Notes under the pieces: generated by a model
Seen by the model: only the letters and a program-made list of their open reading frames with translations
What the model was told of the DNA's origin: nothing
The model's database searches: none
Position numbers and translations under genes: made by a program
Assembly (NCBI GenBank): GCA_944385425.1
Contig: CALWXD010000106.1
Location: forward strand, 1 to 40,115
Direction: 5' to 3'
Source: an uncultured Oscillospiraceae bacterium
GTDB taxonomy: Bacteria > Bacillota > Clostridia > Oscillospirales > Oscillospiraceae
Length of the DNA stretch: 40,115 nt
Shown: positions 7,448 to 13,966 of the stretch, piece by piece
Numbering within the stretch: position 1 is the stretch's first letter
How the letters are laid out: each line of letters starts with the position of its first letter

Positions 7448-7499
7448 AAAAACGGTAAATATATCGGGGCGAGAAGACTGCGAGAAAGAGGGTGCCGTA

Positions 7500-8633
7500 A
7501 TGACCACCGTTACATCCCAAAACCTGTTGGACGTAATAAAGGCGTACTTCGCCTCCCTGGGGCTGGAGGCGGAGGCTGGCAGTTATCTCACCGCCAGAAA
7601 TTTTGTGGAGGGGCTGGTGCTCAAGCTGCCGGCCGTCTGCCTGGTTCCGGGCAATAAGCCCGACCACTCCCGCAGCAAGCAGACCCACATCCATGTGACG
7701 GGGAATAACCGGTATTTTTTCTTCCCCGCCGCCGAAGTAAACCGCGCGGCCGCGTCCTCGGCGGACCAGCCCCAGGACCTGCTGGTATCGGAACAGAATA
7801 TCGCCGCGCTGCGGGGCAGGGCGGTGACGGGGCCGGGGCTCTCCCTCCGCCCCTCCCACACCATGAAAAAGATCGCCTGCCGGGCCGCCCAGGAGACCCA
7901 GGTGCAGATCAGCAAGCTGCGCGCAGACGGGCGGACGTTTATCGACCTGCGCAACAGCCTCTATGAAAACGACCTGCTGGTCTTCCTCAAGCAGCGCACC
8001 GGCAGCGCTATGTTCGCCGTGGGGATCCCCCGGAGCTTTTATGAGGACAGGTATGTCTTCCAAAGCGACGTCTATACCGGGCTGGAGAGCAGGGGGGCCG
8101 TCACGGTGAGGAACGCGCTGGCCGCCGTCATGGAGGAATACGGCGGCGCCGCCGTCGTGGACAGCGACGACGCCATCTCGGACGCGGTCTACCAGGAGCT
8201 GGTGGCCGCCGCCCCCCGGCCGGGGGAGATCGCCGACCTCCCGGTGCCCTACCTCCCGGCCCACCCGGAGGGGCGGAACACCCGCACCACCCGTCCGCCG
8301 ACCAACCCGGTCCTAGGGCGGGCGGCCTTGATCCAGTGCGGCTACCGCTGCGCGGCAGACGGCGGGCACGCCACCTTCCTTAGGAAGAGCGGGGAGCGGT
8401 ATCTGGAGGTGCACCACCTGGTCCCGCTGGAGTGGCAGGAGGCCTTCCTCTATCAGCTGGATGTGCCGGCCAACCTGGTCCCCCTGTGCCCGCTCTGCCA
8501 CAGGCTGCTCCACTACGGCCGGATGGAGGAGAAGATCCCCATCTTAACCCGGCTCTATGAAGCGCGGCGGGAGCGCCTGCTGGCCAGCGGCATCTCCATT
8601 ACGCTGGAGGAGCTGCTGCGGTTTTACGAGTAA
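7500..8633 (+). CDS. HNH restriction endonuclease
   Basis: A 377-residue protein with a C-terminal HNH nuclease domain. Visible residues are C280 and C284, the HH pair at 305-306 in YLEVHHLVPL, N325, then C330-X2-C333-H334 and H338; the four cysteines look like a structural zinc site and H306/N325/H334 like the catalytic metal site. The N-terminal 250 residues resemble no domain I can name and probably recognise DNA; they include an NRYFFFPA segment and a PSHTMKKIA segment. Two cytosine-5 methyltransferase genes converge on it, which makes it the restriction partner of a type II-like system. The ATG at 7500 has only a weak ribosome binding site (AGAGGG), perhaps limiting nuclease synthesis. 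Recognition sequence unknown. Confidence 0.85.
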   Translation: MTTVTSQNLLDVIKAYFASLGLEAEAGSYLTARNFVEGLVLKLPAVCLVPGNKPDHSRSKQTHIHVTGNNRYFFFPAAEVNRAAASSADQPQDLLVSEQNIAALRGRAVTGPGLSLRPSHTMKKIACRAAQETQVQISKLRADGRTFIDLRNSLYENDLLVFLKQRTGSAMFAVGIPRSFYEDRYVFQSDVYTGLESRGAVTVRNALAAVMEEYGGAAVVDSDDAISDAVYQELVAAAPRPGEIADLPVPYLPAHPEGRNTRTTRPPTNPVLGRAALIQCGYRCAADGGHATFLRKSGERYLEVHHLVPLEWQEAFLYQLDVPANLVPLCPLCHRLLHYGRMEEKIPILTRLYEARRERLLASGISITLEELLRFYE

Positions 8634-8639
8634 AAGTCG

Positions 8640-8666
8640 CGGGGCGCGGCCAAAGGCCGCGCCCCG
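8640..8666. terminator. Shared terminator between convergent R-M genes
   Basis: A perfect 12-bp G+C-rich stem (8640-8651 with 8655-8666) with an AAA loop lies between the stop codons of the endonuclease (8633) and the methyltransferase (8671). On the minus strand it is followed by ACTTTTA. Confidence 0.7.
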
Positions 8667-8670
8667 TGGT

Positions 8671-10095
8671 CTAGGCTTGCAGCTGTTCCCGGATCGCCCG
8701 GGCAATGATCCTCCCCAGCAGAGGGGGGACGGAGTTTCCAATCTGCATAAAGGTCTTTGTGTAAGGGCCGCGGAAAAAATAGTCGTCTGGATAGGACTGG
8801 ACGCGGGCGGCCTCCCGGGGCGTCAGCCCGCGGGCCTGGGTGGGGTGGATATACATGTTGCAGTCAAATTTCATGTGGGCGGTGATGGTTTTGCACACCT
8901 TGTCCGGCTCCAGCTTGAAGTATTTGTCCTTAAAAATGTGGTTGCGCCGGGCATAGGGCATAATATCCGCGATTTTGGGGTCGTCGGACCGGTCGCCCGG
9001 GTGGAGGCGGCCAAAGATTTCGATGTCCCTGTCGTTGTTATACCGCGCCTTGTGGTTCAGCACAAAGGGGATCCGCCGCCCCTGGTTGATGGTGTCGAGG
9101 TACCGGTTGCTCTGGCCGGCGGAGCGGTCGATCACCCGGCCGCACAGGTCGTTTTCCGCGGATGTGGCGTTTTTGATCCGGCTGGCCTGCAGGGGGCGCA
9201 AGCCGTAGAGGGCGTCGGCGAGGACCGGGCGCGGCAGCGCCTGGCAGATGGCGTCCATCCGCCGGAAGACGGCGTCGTTGTCGCGGCCGATCCGGTTCCC
9301 AATGAAAATCAGCCGCTCCCGGTTTTGCGGGACGCCGCAGTCCTTGGCGTTGAGCACTTTTGCCGATACCGTATAGCCCGCCCGCTCAAAATCCTCCGCC
9401 ACCTGCCGGGCCAGGGACAGCATCCCCTTCACGTTTTCCATGACGAAAAAGCGGGGGCGGATGGCCTCCAGCGCCTGGATGTAGCGCTGGTACAGGCGGT
9501 TCCGGGGGTCGTCTATCAGCCGCTGGCGGTTTGCCATGCTGAAGCCCTGGCAGGGCGGACCGCCCACCAGTACATCAATTTCCCCCGGCGGGATCAGCCG
9601 CGTAATATGGGGGGCGATGGCATGGATATCCGCCAAAAGGATCTGCCGCCGGGGGACTTCTGGGTGGTTATGGGCATAGGTGTCAATGCAGCAGGGCTCG
9701 ATATCGTTGGCGAAAGCGATGGAGAACCCCTCCTGGGAAAACCCGAGGGAGAGCCCGCCGGCGCCGCAAAACAGGTCCACAATCCGCGGGGCGCCGGCGC
9801 CGCGGGCGCGCTGGGCGTCGGAGATATAGGTGTTGCAGTATTTTTGGACGGGGCAGGCGCCGCAGCCCTCCCGCCCGCCGCACCAGGCGGCCAGGCGGCG
9901 GACGGCGTCCAGGAAGGCCCCCTCCCGCGCCGCCTCTTTCCGGACGCAGGCGGCCCGCGCCATCAGATAGGGGTCGTCCACCGGCTGCGTAAGCCTTGCG
10001 AGGCACCGGCTCGGGTCGGCGGCCGCCGTTTCCCCCGCCGCGCCAATGAGAGCGGCCATTTCACCTAAGTCGTTGCGATACTCCATTACTGCCAT
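8671..10095 (-). CDS. DNA cytosine-5 methyltransferase with N-terminal Cys4 domain
   Basis: A 474-residue C5-cytosine DNA methyltransferase. From residue 104 the catalytic domain shows motif I VDLFCGAGGLSLGF, motif IV GGPPCQGFS with the catalytic Cys182, motif VI MENVKGM (219-225), motif VIII QNRERL (257-262) and motif X GNSVPP near the C terminus. The target-recognition region lies between about 280 and 430. Unusually, about 100 residues precede the catalytic domain and contain C72-X5-C78-X2-C81-X5-C87, resembling the iron-sulphur loop of endonuclease III-like proteins or a zinc knuckle. The ATG at 10095 overlaps the stop of the upstream methyltransferase by 10 bp, so translation is coupled. 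An alternative ATG is at 10086. It protects host DNA from the converging HNH nuclease. Confidence 0.95.
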   Translation of the reverse strand: MAVMEYRNDLGEMAALIGAAGETAAADPSRCLARLTQPVDDPYLMARAACVRKEAAREGAFLDAVRRLAAWCGGREGCGACPVQKYCNTYISDAQRARGAGAPRIVDLFCGAGGLSLGFSQEGFSIAFANDIEPCCIDTYAHNHPEVPRRQILLADIHAIAPHITRLIPPGEIDVLVGGPPCQGFSMANRQRLIDDPRNRLYQRYIQALEAIRPRFFVMENVKGMLSLARQVAEDFERAGYTVSAKVLNAKDCGVPQNRERLIFIGNRIGRDNDAVFRRMDAICQALPRPVLADALYGLRPLQASRIKNATSAENDLCGRVIDRSAGQSNRYLDTINQGRRIPFVLNHKARYNNDRDIEIFGRLHPGDRSDDPKIADIMPYARRNHIFKDKYFKLEPDKVCKTITAHMKFDCNMYIHPTQARGLTPREAARVQSYPDDYFFRGPYTKTFMQIGNSVPPLLGRIIARAIREQLQA

Positions 10096-11018
10096 TCTCC
10101 CAATGCCTGCAAAGTGTTTTTTACCTCCAGCGCCACGGCCTTCGCCACATTCACCGTGACGGCGTTCCCAAACTGCTTGTACGCCTGGGCGTCCGACACG
10201 GGGATTTTGAACGCGTCGTCAAACCCCTGCAGCCGGGCGCACTCCCTGGGGGTCAAGCGGCGGATGCGCCCATTCTGCGTCACATAGTTGTCCTGGCAGG
10301 CGCGGTGCATTTTTGCCATGGTGGCGCACAGCGGCCGCGCCACGGGAAGGTCGATCTCCGACTTGGCGCAGTACCCCCCGGTGCCGTTGGAGAGGATGGT
10401 GGGGAGGATTCGCGCGGAGAGGAAGTATTTTTCCGGTACGTTTGTTTCCAGCAGGTCGGGCAGCCTCCGCTCCAGCGTTACCGCGCCGGGGGGGTGGAAA
10501 ACCGCCTGGTGGTTGGCAAAACAGACGATAAACGTCCGGTTGCGCGTCTGGGGGACGCCGTAATCCGCGGAATTGAGCACCATGGAATACATTTTATACC
10601 CCAGGTCCCTCTCCAGGATGCCGGAGATAACGGCAAAGGTCCGCCCGCGGTTGTGGGTGCGGAGGGAGCGGACGTTCTCCAGGATGACGGCCCGGGGCTG
10701 TTTGCCGGCGGCAAGCTTGGCGTGGATAATTTCCGCGATTTTGAAAAACAGCGTGCCCCTGGCGTCCTCAAAGCCGCGCTCGCTGCCCATCATGCTGAAG
10801 GGCTGGCAGGGGAAACCGCCCAGCAGCACGCCGTGGTCCGGGATGGCCCCCATGCCGATGGCGTTGATATCGCACAGCGTGATGGGGACTTCGAAATTTG
10901 CCCGGTAGGTCTGCACGGCGAACTTATCCCAGTCGTTTGCCCAGATGACATCGTACCCCGCCTGCTCAAATCCCAGGTCCAGTCCGCCGATGCCGCTGAA
11001 AAGAGAGACGGTTTTCAT
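10086..11018 (-). CDS. DNA cytosine-5 methyltransferase
   Basis: A 310-residue C5-cytosine DNA methyltransferase of minimal size. Motif I is VSLFSGIGGLDLGFEQAG at residues 4-21, motif IV GGFPCQPFS with the catalytic Cys71, motif VI LENVRSL (113-119), motif VIII QTRNR (157-161) and motif X FGNAVTVNV (283-291). The target-recognition domain is short (about 175-250). It is the first gene of a two-gene methyltransferase transcript and overlaps the next by 10 bp. Two distinct C5 methyltransferases beside one nuclease usually mean an asymmetric target whose two strands need different enzymes; that is an inference. A promoter at 11197-11225 and a leader of about 170 nt lie upstream. Confidence 0.95.
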   Translation of the reverse strand: MKTVSLFSGIGGLDLGFEQAGYDVIWANDWDKFAVQTYRANFEVPITLCDINAIGMGAIPDHGVLLGGFPCQPFSMMGSERGFEDARGTLFFKIAEIIHAKLAAGKQPRAVILENVRSLRTHNRGRTFAVISGILERDLGYKMYSMVLNSADYGVPQTRNRTFIVCFANHQAVFHPPGAVTLERRLPDLLETNVPEKYFLSARILPTILSNGTGGYCAKSEIDLPVARPLCATMAKMHRACQDNYVTQNGRIRRLTPRECARLQGFDDAFKIPVSDAQAYKQFGNAVTVNVAKAVALEVKNTLQALGEWQ

Positions 11019-11190
11019 GGATTGACACCTCTATCCTGCGTTTGCGTGACTTTGCGCCTCCACGGGGACAGGGCGGCGGCGCCGCAAAAGAAAAGCGCAT
11101 GGGGCAGAACGTCACGCATGCACAAACCTTCACCCATGAAGTTTTTAACGCCTCGAAGCCCGGCCCTGCCAGACTACTAACCACTTAGAT
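11019..11190 (-). other. Long leader of the methyltransferase operon
   Basis: The predicted transcript starts near 11190 and runs about 170 nt before the methyltransferase ATG at 11018. The leader contains a 7-base inverted pair, GCGTGAC at 11044-11050 and GTCACGC at 11111-11117, which would close a hairpin of about 60 nt, and a 72-codon open frame starting at a GTG (11184) that overlaps the methyltransferase start. I cannot tell whether this frame is translated; it carries a cysteine-rich hydrophobic middle part and then basic sequence. It may be an attenuator-like leader. Confidence 0.35.
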
Positions 11191-11196
11191 GGGTAT

Positions 11197-11225
11197 AGTA
11201 TAGCAGAATTTTACCGCACTGTAAA
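11197..11225 (-). promoter_or_regulatory. Promoter of the methyltransferase operon
   Basis: On the minus strand TTTACA (11225-11220) and TATACT (11202-11197) lie 17 bp apart. Confidence 0.75.
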
Positions 11226-11288
11226 GAACGGTTTCGCTCGCCCCGCCAAAGGGGGCGCTTTCAGAGGGGCCCAGGCCGCCCGGCGGGA

Positions 11289-11324
11289 TAAAGAAAGCGG
11301 GAGGATAGGGTCCTATCCTCCCGC
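11289..11324 (-). terminator. Intrinsic terminator of the TVP38-type gene
   Basis: Perfect 13-base arms 11297-11309 and 11312-11324, followed on the minus strand by TTTCTTTA (11296-11289). It separates this gene from the methyltransferase promoter. Confidence 0.88.
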
Positions 11325-11342
11325 GTCTGGGAATCTGTGGTG

Positions 11343-12038
11343 TTATGCCTTCCTGTGGGCTTCGATGCGCCGGTAGATCAAGACGCCCAGGCCGCTGACG
11401 GCCAGGGTGCCGGCAAAGACCAGCACGGCGAAGAGGTAGTTCTGCTCCCCCATGAGGCTGCCGCCGGCGGTGGAGGTGACCACGGAGGGGATCCGGGCCA
11501 CGGTGGCGATGAGGAGCCACTTGGAGAGCTTGATATCCGTCAGCCCCGCCGCATAGGACAGCAGGTCCTTGGGCGTGCCGGGGATGAAGAGGATGAGGAA
11601 GATCAGCAGGTCCCGCCGGGGGCTCTGGTGGAGGAATTTGAGGGACTGGATCTTCTCCCGGGAGAAAAACACCTCCACCAGCAGCATCCCGAACCGGCGC
11701 ACCAGCAGGAACACCAGGGCGCTGCCGATGAGGATGCTCACAAGGCACAGCGCCGTCCCCTCCCAGAAACCGAAGGCGTACCCCGCGCCGATCTCCAGGG
11801 GCTCGCCGGGGATGAAGGCCACCACGATCTGGAGGACCGACATGCCGATGAAGGCCAGCTCCCCCCAGAGGCCGTGGCCGTCCACCCAGGCGCGGAACAG
11901 CTCCGGCTCCTCCACAAAGCGGACCATGGGCCGGCCGACGCACCAGGTCACCACGGCCATCAGCGCCAGGAAAATAAAAAACGCGCCGGCGGCCAGCAGC
12001 CTGCGCCGCCGCTCGCGGCCGGAGGGGGTTAGGGACAA
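11343..12038 (-). CDS. TVP38/TMEM64 family membrane protein (VTT/DedA-like)
   Basis: A 231-residue integral membrane protein with about six hydrophobic segments and the VTT (SNARE-associated/DedA-like) domain. Diagnostic stretches are VVAFIPGEPLEIGAGYAFG (about 72-90), the second re-entrant motif LFIPGTPKDLLSYAAGL (about 150-166), and SVVTSTAGGS before a final helix. Related DedA/VTT proteins act as lipid scramblases or undecaprenyl-phosphate/phosphatidylethanolamine flippases; which applies here is unknown. Translation begins at a TTG (12038), since the ATG a few bases upstream is out of frame and stops at once; AAAGGA lies about 12 bases upstream. It has its own promoter and terminator and so is monocistronic. 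Confidence 0.85.
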   Translation of the reverse strand: MSLTPSGRERRRRLLAAGAFFIFLALMAVVTWCVGRPMVRFVEEPELFRAWVDGHGLWGELAFIGMSVLQIVVAFIPGEPLEIGAGYAFGFWEGTALCLVSILIGSALVFLLVRRFGMLLVEVFFSREKIQSLKFLHQSPRRDLLIFLILFIPGTPKDLLSYAAGLTDIKLSKWLLIATVARIPSVVTSTAGGSLMGEQNYLFAVLVFAGTLAVSGLGVLIYRRIEAHRKA

Positions 12039-12097
12039 GGGGCATCCATCCTTTGCAAGGGGCTCCGCCCCGATGGGGCGGGCGGGGAATTTTCCTC

Positions 12098-12126
12098 ATT
12101 ATACTATAGCGGGGGCCGGGGGGCAA
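12098..12126 (-). promoter_or_regulatory. Promoter of the TVP38-type gene
   Basis: Minus strand TTGCCC (12126-12121) and TATAAT (12103-12098) with a 17-bp spacer. Confidence 0.75.
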
Positions 12127-12243
12127 GGCGCGGCGGCAGGCTTAACAGTATTTTTACAAATTTCCCCACCTCTCCCCAGGAGAAAAAGCACCAAACGCCG
12201 GGGAGAAAATTTGGCGCCAGCGCCGAACCTGCCGGCGGGGGCG

Positions 12244-12272
12244 TTGACAAGGGAGGGGCGGCTTGGTATCAT
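12244..12272 (+). promoter_or_regulatory. malQ promoter
   Basis: Consensus TTGACA (12244-12249) and TATCAT (12267-12272) with a 17-bp spacer, about 50 bp before the malQ ATG. Confidence 0.82.
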
Positions 12273-12327
12273 GTTTGGGACTGCCTGCGGGCAGCGTGTG
12301 CAAAATAAGGAAGGCGGGACGACGACG

Positions 12328-13875
12328 ATGAAACGCGGCAGCGGCATTTTGCTGCATATTTCCTCCCTCCCCTCCCCCCACGGGATCGGGACGCTGGGGC
12401 GGGCGGCCTATGACTTTGCCGACCGGCTGAAGGCGGCGGGACAGCGCTACTGGCAGGTGCTGCCCCTGGGCCCCACCAGCTATGGCGACAGCCCCTATCA
12501 GAGCTTTTCCTCCTTTGCCGGCAACCCCTATTTTATTGACCTGGAGCTGCTGGCGGAGGACGGGCTTTTGACCCCGGCGGAGCTGGAGGGGATCTCCTGG
12601 GGGGACGACCCGGAGCAGGTGGACTACGGCGCCATCTATCAAAACCGGTTTCCCGTGCTGCGCCGGGCCTATGAGCGGGGCTGGCAGCGGGACCGGGCGG
12701 CGGTGGAGGCCTTTGCCGAGGGGCGGACCTGGCTGCAGGACTACGCCCTCTTCATGGCCCTCAAGGGCCACTTCGGCATGGAGAGCTGGATCCGCTGGCC
12801 GGACCGGGCCATCCGCCTAAGGGAGCCGGAGGCGGTGGTGCGCTACCGGAAACTGCTGGCGGAGGACGTGCAGTTCTACACCTATTTGCAGTACCTCTTT
12901 TTCCGCCAGTGGTCGGCGCTGAAGGCCTACATCAACGGCCTTGGCATCCGGCTCATCGGCGATGTGCCCATCTATGTGGCCCTGGACAGCGCGGACGTCT
13001 GGTCCGAGCCCCAGTTTTTCCAGCTGGACAGCGAGAACCGGCCGGTGGAGGTCTCTGGCGTGCCGCCGGACTACTTCTGCGCCGACGGGCAGCTGTGGGG
13101 GAACCCCCTGTACGACTACGAGCGCATGCGCGCCGACGGCTACGGCTGGTGGATCCGCCGCATGGACGGGGTGCGCCAGCTGTTTGACGTGGTCCGGTTC
13201 GACCACTTCCGGGGCCTGGAGAGCTACTGGGCGGTGCCCTACGGGGACAAGACCGCACGCAACGGCCGGTGGCGGAAGGGGCCGGGGCTGGAGCTGGTCC
13301 GGGTGCTCACCAGCTGGTTCGGGGACCTGGAGCTGATCGCGGAGGACCTGGGCTTTTTGACGCCGGCGGTCCACCAGCTGCTGGCGGAGAGCGGCCTTCC
13401 CGGGATGAAGGTGCTGGAGTTTGCCTTCGACCCCCGGGAGCCCAGCAGCTACCTGCCCCACACCTACGGGCGCAACTGCGTGTGCTATGTGGGGACCCAT
13501 GACAACGAGACCCTGGTCCAGTGGGAGGAGACCGTGGACCGGGAGCACATCCGCTTTGCCCGGGAGTACCTGGGCCTCGCGCCCCGGCAGAAGCTGAACC
13601 AGGCCATGATCCGCGCGGGGATGCAGAGCGTGGCGGACCTGTTTATCGTCCCCATGCAGGACCTGCTGGAGCTGGGGGCCCGGGCGCGGATGAACGCCCC
13701 GGGCACCGACTGGGGCAACTGGCGCTGGCGGATGCTGCCCGGCGCCTTTGACGAGGCCCTCTGCCGCCGGCTGGGGCGCTGGACGGAGATCTACGGCCGC
13801 GCCGCCGCTCCGGAGGCGTCTGCCCCGGCGGCGGGAAGGGAGCCTGCCGGGCCGCTGGGAGAAAGCGGCGTTTGA
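12328..13875 (+). CDS. malQ: 4-alpha-glucanotransferase (amylomaltase, GH77)
   Basis: A 515-residue GH77 amylomaltase that disproportionates maltodextrins by moving alpha-1,4-glucan chains, acting in glycogen and starch use in the cytoplasm. The family opening SGILLHISSLPSPHGIGTLG is at residues 5-24, followed by YWQVLPLGPTSYGDSPYQSFS. The nucleophile region VVRFDHFRGLESYW, the acid/base LIAEDLGFLTP and the third-acid motif GTHDNETLVQW are all present, and the C-terminal part ends with NAPGTDWGNWRWRM. Upstream in-frame sequence is open for a long way, but the promoter at 12244-12272 and the start of similarity give the ATG at 12328. The last 20 or so residues are a low-complexity Ala/Gly tail. 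No other glycogen gene is in view. Confidence 0.97.
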   Translation: MKRGSGILLHISSLPSPHGIGTLGRAAYDFADRLKAAGQRYWQVLPLGPTSYGDSPYQSFSSFAGNPYFIDLELLAEDGLLTPAELEGISWGDDPEQVDYGAIYQNRFPVLRRAYERGWQRDRAAVEAFAEGRTWLQDYALFMALKGHFGMESWIRWPDRAIRLREPEAVVRYRKLLAEDVQFYTYLQYLFFRQWSALKAYINGLGIRLIGDVPIYVALDSADVWSEPQFFQLDSENRPVEVSGVPPDYFCADGQLWGNPLYDYERMRADGYGWWIRRMDGVRQLFDVVRFDHFRGLESYWAVPYGDKTARNGRWRKGPGLELVRVLTSWFGDLELIAEDLGFLTPAVHQLLAESGLPGMKVLEFAFDPREPSSYLPHTYGRNCVCYVGTHDNETLVQWEETVDREHIRFAREYLGLAPRQKLNQAMIRAGMQSVADLFIVPMQDLLELGARARMNAPGTDWGNWRWRMLPGAFDEALCRRLGRWTEIYGRAAAPEASAPAAGREPAGPLGESGV

Positions 13876-13900
13876 CAAACAGGCCGCCGGGGGGTATGAT
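13872..13900 (+). promoter_or_regulatory. Promoter of the LtaS-like gene
   Basis: TTGACA (13872-13877) and TATGAT (13895-13900) at 17-bp spacing. The -35 box overlaps the malQ stop codon. Confidence 0.82.
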
Positions 13901-13918
13901 AGTCTCTGCGAAATATGG

Positions 13919-13948
13919 GGGAAACGGGCGCGGCAGCGCCCGTTTCCC
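13919..13948 (+). promoter_or_regulatory. Strong hairpin in the leader of the LtaS-like gene
   Basis: A perfect 13-bp stem (13919-13931 with 13936-13948) with a GGCA loop lies just after the predicted transcription start and before the ribosome binding site. It has no T-run, so it is not a standard terminator; it could protect the 5' end of the message or tune initiation. Confidence 0.7.
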
Positions 13949-13966
13949 GGGAAAGAAGGGCGGACA

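Noticed and set aside
7500..8633. McrA-like nuclease that attacks methylated DNA
   Set aside because: It lies beside two C5 methyltransferases; a 5mC-dependent nuclease would cut the host, so a classical restriction role fits better.
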